Of a stretch of 64,000 nt of DNA, positions 19,338-28,463 are shown piece after piece (positions within the stretch are counted from its first letter, which is position 1; each line of letters begins with the position of its first letter). Position numbers and translations under genes: made by a program. Source of the DNA: Pseudoalteromonas atlantica (GTDB taxonomy: Bacteria > Pseudomonadota > Gammaproteobacteria > Enterobacterales > Alteromonadaceae); contig BJUT01000001.1 in assembly GCA_007988745.1 (NCBI GenBank), forward strand, positions 372,001 to 436,000, written 5' to 3'. The notes under the pieces were generated by a model. It was not told the DNA's origin, ran no database searches, and worked only from the letters and a program-made list of their open reading frames with translations.

Positions 19338-21371
19338 TTATTCATAAGACATCGCTTTTACTTTGTTTCTAAGCTTGAGCATTTTCATGGATAGCTTGTA
19401 GTTTTTTGGAGAAAAAAACACTCTAAAATCCTCTTCTACACCTTTTGTAAAATACGCTATATACTCACCATACTCTTTAAGTGCACGTAAGTTTCTTAAT
19501 GCTTCCAATCGTTTAGATTGACTTGCAGAAACAAAAAAAGGTTTCAAAACATACTCCTCAGCTGTGCTTTGCAAACTTAACGACAGCGCGCTTTCATTGC
19601 CCACAACACCAGCTGATAAAATAGCAATGCCGTCATACCAAATTGAGACTGTAGAGTCTTCTTTATTAAAGCTAAACGCTTGCCCATCAACCAATGATAA
19701 TTGTGAGTACTTAGCCCCTTGTGGTATTACAGTTACTTCCCCTTGCAAATCGTGGTATGCGGCTGGGAGGTTCAAGTCGAGTGTTACTTCCCTTTGATTA
19801 TCAATATTGATGTACATGGAATTACTTTTGCCATAAACGTTTTGTAAATAAAATAAACCACTTGCTGCTTCATCAGGGAGCACAAATACTGCAAGGCTGT
19901 TTGATACCCAGTCGGCTTCATACTTACCTTCTCCCATTACAACTTTAGCCAAATCGTTAATGCTTTCACCTTCAATTTGGATTTGTTCGCCAGGTACTGC
20001 TTGAGATGTCGATATCGACTTTATTAGAGGCGTTTTGGGATGTAAAAGCTGGAATGTTAAGTCATTGCTACGGATATTATCTTTGGTAATAAATAATGTA
20101 AGCTCTTCACCTTCCAATGCAATTTTTTCATAATTAGGTATTACGATGCTTATTGAAGTGTTTGTAGCTTGCGTAATGGGCATATTAACAACGGGAAGGC
20201 GCTCATCCCCTTTTGTTATTACAACAAAACCACCTTTTTCAGGGAAATTTTCGCCTTTAATAATTAGAGGTCTAAAAACTCTTCCTTTATTGGGAAGCGA
20301 TATTGAATCTGAAAGTTCATAGTAGACAGACGCTAACGTTATTGCTGAATCACTTTCTACGCTAGTGTATGCAAGTACTGTTTTTGGTTCTGTGTCATTC
20401 ACATCAAGAACTGCATCACCATCATCGTCTATATCAATGTAATCTGGGATTCCATTTCTATTTGTATCAATTAAAGTGCCATTACTCTGAGCTTGTTCGT
20501 CCCTATCACTAATAATGTTATTATCGCTGTCTAAATCAACGAATGCAGGTAACTGATCAGTATCAAGATCAGCAGTGCCCTCTAAAGTATCAGGTATGCC
20601 ATCGCCATCGGAGTCGTCATCTAGCCAATTAGGTACTGAGTCTCCATCTACGTCATGCGCAAATACATTTTTACTACTAAATACCCAATATTCATTACCA
20701 TCTGCAATGCCATCTCGATCTGAATCCTGAATTTTATTATTTAGTTTAAGTGCTTGCTCTTTGTTATCGGGTATTGCATCTTTATCTGTATCAATAAAAC
20801 CGAATGCTTGATATTTAAAATCATCAGCATGATTACCATTTCGATCAAGTACTGACAGGTTATATTCCCCACTTTGTTTAGGATTGAAAGCAATAGCTGC
20901 GCCAAGTGGCGCAACTCTATCAATAGCTAATTCGATATGTTCAACTACTTGACCATTATTTTTGAAAATACCAAGCTGAGGATGAAACCGCGAAGACTCC
21001 TCTAATACAATAAAACTCATTGACTTACCGCTTTGCACATCAGCCTCAGTAACAGTAAATTTAAAGTCATCTATATCAGATGAAAGTGAAATAACACCCT
21101 CAACAGCAAAAGGTATATTCCCAACTGGGTTTGCTTCGGCAACGTTATTATTAAACTCTTCTTCTTGGACGATAGTAATTGTGGTTTTATCAGCATCAAA
21201 CGGATAATCATCTTGTTCATCTGGCACACCGTCAGCGTCTTCATCTTTATTTTGCCAAGTTCCTATATTGGTTGGCTTAATGGTTTTTGCGTTTAATGGT
21301 GTTATAAACATTAGCGAGCTAATAGCACAGCTAACACTTAACAATGAAAGGTAAAATAGGGGTATTTTCAA
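19338..21371 (-). CDS. Secreted Asp-rich repeat/PPC/IPT protein, copy B
   Basis: 677 aa with the same layout as copy A, its closest relative in the N-terminal part. Signal peptide 1-28, first Asp motif at about 38-56, PPC-like domain (about 70-190; NNVAEANPVGNIPF start, GEYNLSVLDRNG end), Asp-rich repeats (about 193-330; DVDGDSVPNWLDDDSDGDGIPDTLEG, split by eye), IPT-like domains (LIKSISTSQAVPGEQIQIEG), helical C-terminus (RLEALRNLRALKEYGEYIAYF). A 44-base block at 21148-21191 is identical to one in copy D, which suggests recombination between copies. TTG start with AAGGA. Confidence 0.9.
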   Translation of the reverse strand: MKIPLFYLSLLSVSCAISSLMFITPLNAKTIKPTNIGTWQNKDEDADGVPDEQDDYPFDADKTTITIVQEEEFNNNVAEANPVGNIPFAVEGVISLSSDIDDFKFTVTEADVQSGKSMSFIVLEESSRFHPQLGIFKNNGQVVEHIELAIDRVAPLGAAIAFNPKQSGEYNLSVLDRNGNHADDFKYQAFGFIDTDKDAIPDNKEQALKLNNKIQDSDRDGIADGNEYWVFSSKNVFAHDVDGDSVPNWLDDDSDGDGIPDTLEGTADLDTDQLPAFVDLDSDNNIISDRDEQAQSNGTLIDTNRNGIPDYIDIDDDGDAVLDVNDTEPKTVLAYTSVESDSAITLASVYYELSDSISLPNKGRVFRPLIIKGENFPEKGGFVVITKGDERLPVVNMPITQATNTSISIVIPNYEKIALEGEELTLFITKDNIRSNDLTFQLLHPKTPLIKSISTSQAVPGEQIQIEGESINDLAKVVMGEGKYEADWVSNSLAVFVLPDEAASGLFYLQNVYGKSNSMYINIDNQREVTLDLNLPAAYHDLQGEVTVIPQGAKYSQLSLVDGQAFSFNKEDSTVSIWYDGIAILSAGVVGNESALSLSLQSTAEEYVLKPFFVSASQSKRLEALRNLRALKEYGEYIAYFTKGVEEDFRVFFSPKNYKLSMKMLKLRNKVKAMSYE

Positions 21372-21383
21372 GAGTCCATCCTT
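21369..21383 (-). promoter_or_regulatory. Conserved TTG-start leader, copy B
   Basis: AAGGATGGACTCTTG: Shine-Dalgarno AAGGA, overlapping mini-frame ATG-GAC-TCT-TGA and the TTG start of copy B. Confidence 0.6.
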
Positions 21384-21527
21384 GTTGGTTTATCCATAAA
21401 GCATTTACAGTTATAAACTGTACCTAATTTATATAAAGTATGCAATTTAATCAAAAATGATAATTAGAGCAATCAACTGTATATACTTTAAGTGAATTAA
21501 AGCCTACAGCTTATACACCCTAAAGAT

Positions 21528-21690
21528 TTAATATGCCTTTTTAGTAAGCCCTTCATAAAACATAGCGAGCAAACCGTACATACTTAAAAGTCCGCCAATA
21601 CACATTAACCCAAAGGTAGTGGTTTGCGAGAACTCTGGCTGAATTGCAAAGCGGTAGAATCCTATACTTAATAACGTAATTCCCTGATCT
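21528..21690 (-). pseudogene. 3' remnant of a small membrane protein cut by the IS
   Basis: The frame ending at 21528 runs into the IS, whose end supplies about 26 artificial N-terminal codons. The native part is about 53 codons: ITLLSIGFYRFAIQPEF, then a TM FGLMCIGGLLSMYGLLAMFYEG and the tail LTKKAY. It resembles the second half of the 66-aa protein at 13397-13597. The missing start is not found intact on the other side of the IS; an ATG at 22924-22926 just beyond it (MNKC) could be the original start, but the frame does not continue. Confidence 0.65.
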
Positions 21691-21749
21691 GGTTTAATGG
21701 CATAGGACACTTTGATAAAGGATAATATCCTAATTACTTGAGGTGTTCC

Positions 21750-22040
21750 ATGAATCAAAAACGACAATACAAAACTTACACTAAAGCTTTCAAAGAAGAA
21801 GCTGTCGCTTTAGTTATCGATCAAGGTTATACCGTACCAGAGGCAGCAGAGTCTTTAGGGAGCAGAGCTAATTTACTTTATGGTTGGAAACAGCAATTTG
21901 AAGATAAGCAATCAGGTGCGGTTTTAGCTGATGATGAGCGTAGTGAGTTAATGAAACTTCGTAAAGAAAACAAACAACTGCGTATGGAAAAGGAAATATT
22001 AAAAAAGGCCAGTGCCTTCTTCACAAGAGAAATGAAGTAA
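21750..22040 (+). CDS. IS3-family transposase OrfA
   Basis: 96 aa from the ATG at 21750 (GAGGT 6 bases upstream; an in-frame TTG at 21738 is less likely). It is a helix-turn-helix DNA-binding protein (YTKAFKEEAVALVIDQGYTVPEAAESLG) followed by a leucine-zipper-like helix (ELMKLRKENKQLRMEKEILKK). OrfA binds the IS ends and, after a -1 frameshift near its end, forms the N-terminal part of the OrfAB transposase. Confidence 0.95.
   Translation: MNQKRQYKTYTKAFKEEAVALVIDQGYTVPEAAESLGSRANLLYGWKQQFEDKQSGAVLADDERSELMKLRKENKQLRMEKEILKKASAFFTREMK
22001..22007 (+). promoter_or_regulatory. Programmed -1 frameshift site A AAA AAG
   Basis: Heptamer in the orfA reading frame (tta aaa aag). Slipping back one base here joins orfA to the orfB frame, which stays open from this point on and encodes FIKQNEGIFPVKKRCEVMKV ahead of the first orfB ATG. 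This is the normal IS3-family arrangement. Confidence 0.85.
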
Positions 22041-22099
22041 AGTTTATCTTTATTAAGCAGAACGAAGGCATTTTTCCTGTTAAAAAGCGGTGCGAAGTA

Positions 22100-22909
22100 A
22101 TGAAAGTCAGTCGAAGTGGTTATTATGCTTGGCGAAATCGTCCTACGAAAGTTATCAGTGAATCAGAGCTAATGTTATATCGACGCACGAAAGCTTTATT
22201 TAAAGAAAGTCGTCAAAGTTTAGGCTCTCGGCAGCTGATGAAAAAACTGCGTAAAGAAGGCTTTGAAGTTGGTCGTGATAAAGTAACTCGATTGATGGAT
22301 AAGCTCAATTTGAAGGTCAAACAACGTATTGCTTATAAAGTAACAACGATCCGTAAACAAAGCCATAGTGTTGCCGATAATATTGTTGACCAGCAGTTTA
22401 ATCCCAACCAAGCTAATCAAATTTGGGCTGGTGACGTAACTTACCTTCGCACGGGTCGAGGCTGGATGTACTTAGCGGTTGTGATGGATTTATATTCCCG
22501 TCGCATAATTGGTTGGTCAATTCATAAGCGTATGACCGTTGATTTAGTTGAGCGCGTTATGCAAATGGCACTGAACCTAAGGCAGCCAACTAACGCACTA
22601 ATATTTCACAGTGATAGAGGCTCACAGTATACGAGTCATCGCTTTCAACAGCAGCTAAGAAATAACAATATTATTGCTTCGATGAATGGCCGCGGTGCGT
22701 GTTGGGATAATGCGGTTGTTGAACGGTTTTTCGGTAGTTTGAAAAATGAATGGCTGTTAAATATTTATCATTTAACACGCAGTGGTATGAAAGAAGATGT
22801 TGAAGCTTATATCAGATATTACAATCAGATCAGGCTGCTTACATCAAATGGTGACTGCTCTCCAATTGAGTTCGAGCAGTCCACAATAAATGTGTCTTAT
22901 GCGGCTTGA
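22100..22909 (+). CDS. IS3-family transposase OrfB (integrase catalytic domain)
   Basis: 269 aa from the internal ATG; in vivo it is mostly made as OrfAB by frameshifting at 22001-22007. It has the HTH_21-like region MKVSRSGYYAWRNRP...RQLMKKLRKEGFEVGRDKVTRLM and the DDE catalytic core: WAGDVTYLRTGRGWMYLAVVMD (first Asp), FHSDRGSQYTS (second Asp) and NAVVERFFGSLKNEW (Glu). The frame is undamaged. It ends 3 bases before the right end of the element. Confidence 0.95.
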   Translation: MKVSRSGYYAWRNRPTKVISESELMLYRRTKALFKESRQSLGSRQLMKKLRKEGFEVGRDKVTRLMDKLNLKVKQRIAYKVTTIRKQSHSVADNIVDQQFNPNQANQIWAGDVTYLRTGRGWMYLAVVMDLYSRRIIGWSIHKRMTVDLVERVMQMALNLRQPTNALIFHSDRGSQYTSHRFQQQLRNNNIIASMNGRGACWDNAVVERFFGSLKNEWLLNIYHLTRSGMKEDVEAYIRYYNQIRLLTSNGDCSPIEFEQSTINVSYAA

Positions 22910-22956
22910 CCAGAACACTTGTTCATAGTCTGCCTATCCTAAACCCTATATGGGTA

Positions 22957-25035
22957 TTAATGATAGGCAGTTACACAGATTTTGTTACAGGGTCTATTTT
23001 TCCCATTAACTATTTGTTTAGGTTTTATAATTTGCTCTTTAAAGTAACTTGCATACCTTTCTAGCAATTCCTGACTTGCACTCCTTGAGTTTAGATATGA
23101 AAAAAAGCCACTATCTTGTTCTAGTGCAGTAGTAACCTCTTGTAAAAAAGCTGGAAAACGTTCGCTTTTTTCAATTATAGAAGCGACCTCTTCAAGTGAA
23201 ATTTGTTCAGCTTCATAAAAAAAAGTTAAATGAGATGCCATTGCAGACACCGCGGTTGATGCGTAGCTGAATTCTATTTCAGTAGTATTTTTAGGAAGAA
23301 CAGCGCTTAAGTAAGATTCAAGCTCCCCTTTATCATTAAGTGTGAAAGAGTATATAACTTCAGCACTAGAGCTTACTTTTGTGAATGCAACTTTATTAGC
23401 GTTAGCCGGTTCAGCAAAACTCGGAAAAATACCTCCGACAGCAGCGATTGGTTTAGCTGCTGACTCTGCAACCGCAAAAGTTAGATTAGTTTGCAAGGTG
23501 TAGTTAATCGAGTTACTTTTTCCTGCTTCATTGACAACCCAATACCTTCCAGAACTAACTTGATTAGGGATTTCAACTACTATTTCAGAATCATTGCTTA
23601 TAGTTGGTTTGACAGCCGTTCCTGAAAAGAAAACTGTTGTATCTGAATCAAAGTTTTCACCATTTATTGTAATTGTTTGTCCTGGAGAAAAACTTTGTAG
23701 GTCACTAGTTATTATAGGGTTTGAAGAGTCAAATATTTCAATAGGTAACTCCTCAGATATAATCTCATCATAAGCAACTTGAAGATATCCAGTCCCCTTT
23801 AGGCTTGGTAAATCAAGACTCAAATAGGTAGAGTTACCGTCTTTTCGGTTAATTCGTGGGATCGAATTAAAGGCTAACCCATTAACATAATAAACTATAA
23901 CTAAATTATCAGCAGAATCAGGAAGACCTACGACTTCTAATTCAGAGGTATCCCCAACTCTCACAAATGATCTAATTTGATTACTGTCAGTACTAATTAA
24001 ATTATAGATCCATGAAGGAGAAAAACTACCAGACTCTGATGATACGAATCGTTCAGCCTTTTCTAATCGATTAAGATCATTAATATCAAAAATACCATCG
24101 TTATCATCATCTAAATCCAAGTGATCAATTTTGCCATCATCATCAAAATCATTTGGGTTATTGAAATCACCACTTTCTAATTTATCATCTATGGTATTGC
24201 CATCAGCATCTCGGTCTATATAATTTGGGAAGCCATCTTTATCTAAATCTTCAATGCCTTCTATTTTATCAGTGAAAGAGTCATCGTCAGAGTCGACATC
24301 TTGCCAATTCGGTATTCCATCACCATCAAAGTCTATGTCAGTACTACTATTTAATAAAACGTGCTCTAAACCATCTAAAATACCATCTTGATCTTGGTCA
24401 TTCTTAATAAGGTTACTGCCAAATGCACGTTCCTTCTCATCATCAAAAGCATCTACATCTTCGTCATAAAATAAAACCATACTGTAGGTTAAATCAGGGC
24501 CACCACCGTAATTATTATCCATTACACTTAGTTGATAACGACCTGCCTCAAACATATGAAAGTTAACAATATGCTTTCCAAATTTCTTATATTCGCTAAT
24601 AACATACTTACTAATTACTCTGCCTTCTGAGTTTGATACATAAACTTGCGGGTCAAATCGTTTAGCTGCACTTTCAAATACAGCAGTGACCATAGTTCCA
24701 TCATCAACGTTAAAACCATATAAATCACCTTTGTCTGTTCTTGATGAAATAACGCCCTTAACTTTAAAACCTTTACCAAGCTCTACTGGAGTTGCAACAG
24801 ATGGGTTATCGTTAGGTTCTTTTTCAAAATAAACAGGGTATTGAGTTTTACTCGCATCAAACGGATAGTCATCTTGCTCATCAGGCACACCATCACCGTC
24901 TTCATCTTTATTTTGCCATGTACCTATATGGGTGGTTGGCTGAATATTTTTTGCATGTGAATTTGGTGTATAGGTTAGCGTGCAAAAAGCACAGCTAACA
25001 CTTAAAATCGAAAGATATATTAGTGGTGTTTTCAA
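22957..25035 (-). CDS. Secreted Asp-rich repeat/PPC/IPT protein, copy C
   Basis: 692 aa, the longest copy. Signal peptide 1-28 (MKTPLIYLSILSVSCAF...SHA). First Asp motif as in the other copies. The PPC-like domain begins EKEPNDNPSVATPVELGKGF, the clearest match to the PPC consensus EpNdt-A, and ends RYQLSVMDNNYGGG. Asp repeats include DFDGDGIPNWQDVDSDDDSF and DFDDDGKIDHLDLDDDNDG. An IPT-like domain (SPGQTITINGENFDSDTTVF) and a helical C-terminus follow; the tail (CNKICVTAYH) is unlike the other copies and has two Cys. The IS lies 44 bases after the stop. TTG start. Confidence 0.9.
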   Translation of the reverse strand: MKTPLIYLSILSVSCAFCTLTYTPNSHAKNIQPTTHIGTWQNKDEDGDGVPDEQDDYPFDASKTQYPVYFEKEPNDNPSVATPVELGKGFKVKGVISSRTDKGDLYGFNVDDGTMVTAVFESAAKRFDPQVYVSNSEGRVISKYVISEYKKFGKHIVNFHMFEAGRYQLSVMDNNYGGGPDLTYSMVLFYDEDVDAFDDEKERAFGSNLIKNDQDQDGILDGLEHVLLNSSTDIDFDGDGIPNWQDVDSDDDSFTDKIEGIEDLDKDGFPNYIDRDADGNTIDDKLESGDFNNPNDFDDDGKIDHLDLDDDNDGIFDINDLNRLEKAERFVSSESGSFSPSWIYNLISTDSNQIRSFVRVGDTSELEVVGLPDSADNLVIVYYVNGLAFNSIPRINRKDGNSTYLSLDLPSLKGTGYLQVAYDEIISEELPIEIFDSSNPIITSDLQSFSPGQTITINGENFDSDTTVFFSGTAVKPTISNDSEIVVEIPNQVSSGRYWVVNEAGKSNSINYTLQTNLTFAVAESAAKPIAAVGGIFPSFAEPANANKVAFTKVSSSAEVIYSFTLNDKGELESYLSAVLPKNTTEIEFSYASTAVSAMASHLTFFYEAEQISLEEVASIIEKSERFPAFLQEVTTALEQDSGFFSYLNSRSASQELLERYASYFKEQIIKPKQIVNGKNRPCNKICVTAYH

Positions 25036-25047
25036 GAGTCCATCCTT
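25033..25047 (-). promoter_or_regulatory. Conserved TTG-start leader, copy C
   Basis: AAGGATGGACTCTTG, identical to the leader of copy B, with the same overlapping ATG-GAC-TCT-TGA. Confidence 0.6.
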
Positions 25048-25219
25048 GTTTAATTATCCAATTTTTATAATTTAGTGCTGATAACGCTAAAAGCTAAAAA
25101 AGATGTGTATTAAGTACTTATATAATAAATACTTACTTTACACATCCTTAAGATTAGCATAGTGCGCGTGGCTGTTTTCCAACTAGCGAAAATGTTATCT
25201 ATCTTTATTTATAGCATTG

Positions 25220-25260
25220 AAAAATTACCAACTTAGCTTTTTAGCAATAACTAAGTTGGT
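25220..25260 (-). terminator. Terminator of the OmpA-type gene
   Basis: ACCAACTTAG/CTAAGTTGGT stem (25227-25236 and 25251-25260), followed on the minus strand by AATTTTTC. It ends the OmpA-type transcript before copy C. Confidence 0.75.
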
Positions 25261-25282
25261 TATATTATATTTTTAAAATACA

Positions 25283-26794
25283 TTAATTTGCATCAGAAAG
25301 CCTTTCAACTAACTCAACACGACGGTTAAGCTCGCGCCCTAGCTCATTTTTATTAGTCGCTGCCGGAGAATAAGGCCCAACACCTTGAGGGATTAACCTT
25401 GTTTTGGCAATGCCATAATCAGCGATTAACGTTTTAACTACCGCATTAGCTCTGCGTTTAGATAGATCGAGATTATATTCTGCAGATCCTTTGTCGTCTG
25501 TATGCCCAACAACATATAAACTCAATTTTTTATTTTTTTCAAGAACCTGGGCAATCACATCTAAAGATTGCTTAGATTCAGGTTTTATAACTGCTTTATC
25601 ATAGTCAAACAGTACACCATAAATAGACGCTTTGCCCTTTTGCTTTAGTTGTTCTAGTACTTTATCGCTATTTGTTTCTATTAACCCCGTTATTAGTGGC
25701 TCGGTTCTCATAACAAAAAGCTGAATACGAGAGTCACCTTCAAAGTTGCCTATGAAAAACGCTACGTAAGTAGTCTGCCCCTCAAATGTGCTTTTCATAA
25801 CTTGGTAACGAGGTTGACGCCAATAATTGTTAACACCTTTTAATGCAAGGATATCGCCCAATTTGATTAAGTCCTCACGAATTAATCTACTTCGTGTATT
25901 ATTACTACAGGCACTTTTCTGGCAAGTGAAAACAGTTTCAAATCCTTCCTTTATTAGCGCGCTTAAATAATTGTGATAAATTTTAATAGTTGACACATTT
26001 TTCACAACATAAGTAATTTGTGTTAAATCGCCTACTACATCAAGCATTGGAAGCTTTCTGGTCTTTTTATCAGCAATACCAATAGGAATGCTAAATTCTT
26101 CATAATCTACTTGTTTGTAATCTTTAATGTAACTGCTGGGGTAACGACTGATTAATGGGTGATCAGACGACCTACCTTTATCTTTGCGAGGGGGTTTTGT
26201 TGTTTTTGTGTCATTTTGTTTTTTGAATGCATTAAAATCAGCTGAGATAAGGCCTGTTTCAATGTCTTTTATATCCACAGAGGTTAATAGCACTCTTGTT
26301 TTATTTTCATGTTGTCCTACGAATAATGAAATTGCGGCTTTAAGTTCGTCACCTCCTTTTGTAGCAAAAATATAATGAGGTTTGTGGAAATGGTTACCTG
26401 GGTTGAAATAGCCAGCTCGGTTACCTAATCGCTGTCTATCTCTTCGACTGTCGCCTGAATTACACTCGTTTAAAGAGCATCTGTAAATTACCTCAAAGCC
26501 CGCATCTTTTAAGGCGTTTTCATAGTTTTTTGTAACCTTTAACGAAGCTACATTTTTTATCTCATATGCGTAATGAGCTGTATCACCAATCAATTTTGTA
26601 AACTCAAACTGCTTAGATTTTTCTGCATTAGGATCAAACTTTGTCATTAACTGAGTTTCTTCACCCGCTAGAGTAACTGAATTATCTAGCTTTGCTTTTG
26701 GATACGGTGACAATAATGGCTTTGCTTGTACACTTGATACACCAATTAGATAAATTATAAATATTTGGAGTATTTTTATAACTTTATTGTTCAT
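25283..26794 (-). CDS. OmpA-family protein with two DUF4892-like domains
   Basis: 503 aa. Signal peptide ends SSVQA (about 24). Two similar domains follow: PLLSPYPKAKLDNSV (about 26-185) and PLISRYPSSYIKDYKQVDYE (about 208-365), each with a strand-helix pair (NYENALKDAGFEVIYRC; NYLSALIKEGFETVFTC), two close Cys (C..NEC; C..SAC) and a late ISLFVGQHENKTRV / VAFFIGNFEGDSRI strand. They look like DUF4892. The C-terminal OmpA domain (about 385-500) has VLFDYDKAVIKPESKQSLD, VVGHTDDKGSAEYNLDLSKR and NRRVELVER, which bind peptidoglycan. It is monocistronic inside the array and is the only gene there with a recognisable cell-wall anchor. Confidence 0.88.
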   Translation of the reverse strand: MNNKVIKILQIFIIYLIGVSSVQAKPLLSPYPKAKLDNSVTLAGEETQLMTKFDPNAEKSKQFEFTKLIGDTAHYAYEIKNVASLKVTKNYENALKDAGFEVIYRCSLNECNSGDSRRDRQRLGNRAGYFNPGNHFHKPHYIFATKGGDELKAAISLFVGQHENKTRVLLTSVDIKDIETGLISADFNAFKKQNDTKTTKPPRKDKGRSSDHPLISRYPSSYIKDYKQVDYEEFSIPIGIADKKTRKLPMLDVVGDLTQITYVVKNVSTIKIYHNYLSALIKEGFETVFTCQKSACSNNTRSRLIREDLIKLGDILALKGVNNYWRQPRYQVMKSTFEGQTTYVAFFIGNFEGDSRIQLFVMRTEPLITGLIETNSDKVLEQLKQKGKASIYGVLFDYDKAVIKPESKQSLDVIAQVLEKNKKLSLYVVGHTDDKGSAEYNLDLSKRRANAVVKTLIADYGIAKTRLIPQGVGPYSPAATNKNELGRELNRRVELVERLSDAN

Positions 26795-27098
26795 TAAAAT
26801 TCCTTTTTTATAGGTTCGGCTCTAAAAATTAGTTTATTTAGAAAACGTTAAATATTCTAATACTTTAACTCGTAAATTAAAACTTAACATATTAGTATGC
26901 ATGGGTATTTTTTTATATTACAAAGCCAATGCAATTGGCTTTGAAAAGCCACTCATATCCGCTAGCCATTTTTTAATTAAGTTCTCATATTAACTTAATT
27001 AGAGCTAGGTTTTAACACGACATGAAACCTGTTAAGTTACCTAGCCTATTTAACTAGTTTCCACAGCGATTTTGAAGCGCTCTAATATTAGCTACTTA
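26795..27098. other. Intergenic region upstream of the OmpA-type gene
   Basis: 304 bases without a credible gene. It must hold the promoter of the OmpA-type gene and the end of unit D. One hairpin is visible (CAAAGCCAAT/ATTGGCTTTG, 26921-26943), without a T run on either strand. No repeat, RNA gene or operator was recognised. Confidence 0.6.
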
Positions 27099-27794
27099 CT
27101 AAAACTCGGCAAGGTACATCGCTATGATAGGAAAGTTAGCTACAATGCCAGAAACGCGTAAGAATATATAGCCGATACTAGAGCCCCCTCCTTCAAATGA
27201 TTTTTTATAAATTAATGGGTAATCAAAGTAATACAACAAATACAAAACATTAAACAACCCCACTCGGTTAACGTTCAACTCAATGTTTTCGCCTGTTTTA
27301 AGGTTTATAAAAGCCCTATTTAGCGCAGCATTTACTTGAATTTGTGTATCAGATACATGAGTAATAAAACTGTAATTAAATAATACCGACTCGATTTCAT
27401 CCCTTTTGAATAGTCTGCTTTGTTTTAATGAATCATTTATAAATGGGTTAACTTTAATTTTATCTTTACTTATGGTCATCACGTGTTTTGAACTAAACCC
27501 AAACTTGCGCCATATAAGAATACGTTTTAAAAATAGGGTACCAATAAGAAGCGGTAAATAAACAACTAAGCTAGCTAAGCTATAGCTGTCAACTAACCAA
27601 AGTCCGGCTAACAATGAAAGCGTAATTAAAGTTGCGCTAAATAATAACTCTATTGGAAAAGACAAATGACATAATAAACGCAATAAAGGAAGTTTAATTT
27701 CACTCGTTGGGCATAAGGTATCTTGCTCTTTAAAGTGAACATTTTTAAACCATTTTTTATCGTCTAGACTGGTTGGTTGTTCTTTATTAGTCAT
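27099..27794 (-). CDS. Membrane protein, TM hairpin plus PH-like domain, unit D (last gene)
   Basis: 231 aa from the ATG at 27794, which is 2 bases after the stop of the preceding gene and follows AAGAAG; the open frame extends 11 codons further upstream into that gene, which is less likely. A soluble N-terminus is followed by a TM pair (LSFPIELLFSATLITLSLLAGLWL; LASLVVYLPLLIGTLFL), a beta-rich domain (HVMTISKDKIKVNPF, RDEIESVLFNYS) and a C-terminal hydrophobic segment (GYIFLRVSGIVANFPIIAMYLAEF). Same layout as the 230-aa protein at 36976. Function unknown. Confidence 0.77.
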   Translation of the reverse strand: MTNKEQPTSLDDKKWFKNVHFKEQDTLCPTSEIKLPLLRLLCHLSFPIELLFSATLITLSLLAGLWLVDSYSLASLVVYLPLLIGTLFLKRILIWRKFGFSSKHVMTISKDKIKVNPFINDSLKQSRLFKRDEIESVLFNYSFITHVSDTQIQVNAALNRAFINLKTGENIELNVNRVGLFNVLYLLYYFDYPLIYKKSFEGGGSSIGYIFLRVSGIVANFPIIAMYLAEF

Positions 27795-27796
27795 AT

Positions 27797-28273
27797 TTAG
27801 CTTCTTAATAAGTTGACCATGAGCCACTTACCATCGACTTGCCCAAACTTACATTTCCCTTTTATTGTTACGTTGTCTTCCTTTTTACCAAAAACCTTTG
27901 ATGTCTTAAATGTATAATTAACCCACAGCTCGTCAGTATAACCATACTTCAATGCATTCCTTTGTGTTCTTTTAATTATACTATTTTTAGCATCCTCAAG
28001 CACCTCAGTACCAACGATTGTAAAGTTATGGATACCCAAATACTGTTTTTTTGTGTAATTAGCATGCTTACGAGCTAACATACCTTTTACAATACTTTGG
28101 TCCATATCTTTAGATAGCGGTGCATAAACCTGCTTGAAAAGCTCATAATCTTGATTTAAAACGATATCTACTGATTTTTTACAATTTTCGATTGGGATGC
28201 TGTAGTCAACGGCACTTGCCGTAAATGATAAAAGTAATGATTGAGCCAGTGTAATAAAAGCGATTTTTTTCAT
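27797..28273 (-). CDS. Small two-cysteine periplasmic protein (NTF2-like?), unit D second copy
   Basis: 158 aa from the ATG at 28273, with AGGAG 6 bases upstream; an upstream in-frame start would add 14 non-signal residues. The signal peptide ends TASAV. The first Cys is in IPIENCKKSVDIVLNQDYELF, the second in TIKGKCKFGQVDGKWLMVNLL. The central part is helical and basic (MLARKHANYTKKQYLG). It follows the 196-aa membrane protein and precedes another, so unit D alternates periplasmic and membrane partners. Confidence 0.8.
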   Translation of the reverse strand: MKKIAFITLAQSLLLSFTASAVDYSIPIENCKKSVDIVLNQDYELFKQVYAPLSKDMDQSIVKGMLARKHANYTKKQYLGIHNFTIVGTEVLEDAKNSIIKRTQRNALKYGYTDELWVNYTFKTSKVFGKKEDNVTIKGKCKFGQVDGKWLMVNLLRS

Positions 28274-28463
28274 AGTTTTCTCCTTTAACTTTCGATTTGT
28301 ATGCATTTTACTCATTTGCTGAGTTTATAAGTACACCATAGGCACTCTGCACTTTTCTGTTTAATAGGTTATCTGTTTATAAATTTTTTAGTGTCTCAAT
28401 CTGATCTGCAATGATTAAACAGGACATTTCAATTTCAAACCTTTCCTTAGTTTTTTAAGTAAA

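Larger units (their letters stand above)
21691..22912 (+). mobile_element. IS3-family insertion sequence, complete
   Basis: 1222 bp with ends TGGT...ACCA. The terminal inverted repeats align without gaps over about 32 bases: left TGGTTTAATGGCATAGGACA, right (complement) TGGTCAAGCCGCATAAGACA, with most positions matching. Inside are orfA and orfB in the -1 frame relation with an A AAA AAG shift site. The flanks (GATC on the left, GAAC on the right) show no 3-5 bp target duplication, so the copy may have taken part in a deletion or recombination. Both genes appear intact, so it is likely mobile or recently so. Confidence 0.88.

Noticed and set aside
21528..21767. Complete 79-aa membrane protein gene
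   Set aside because: Its first 26 codons lie inside the IS end; the native part starts at 21690 without a start codon.
23900..24330. Periodic ATC/CATC-rich stretches as a DNA repeat or CRISPR-like array (also in the other copies)
   Set aside because: They are the codons of the Asp-rich calcium motifs on the minus strand; spacing follows the protein repeat and there are no constant repeats with unique spacers.
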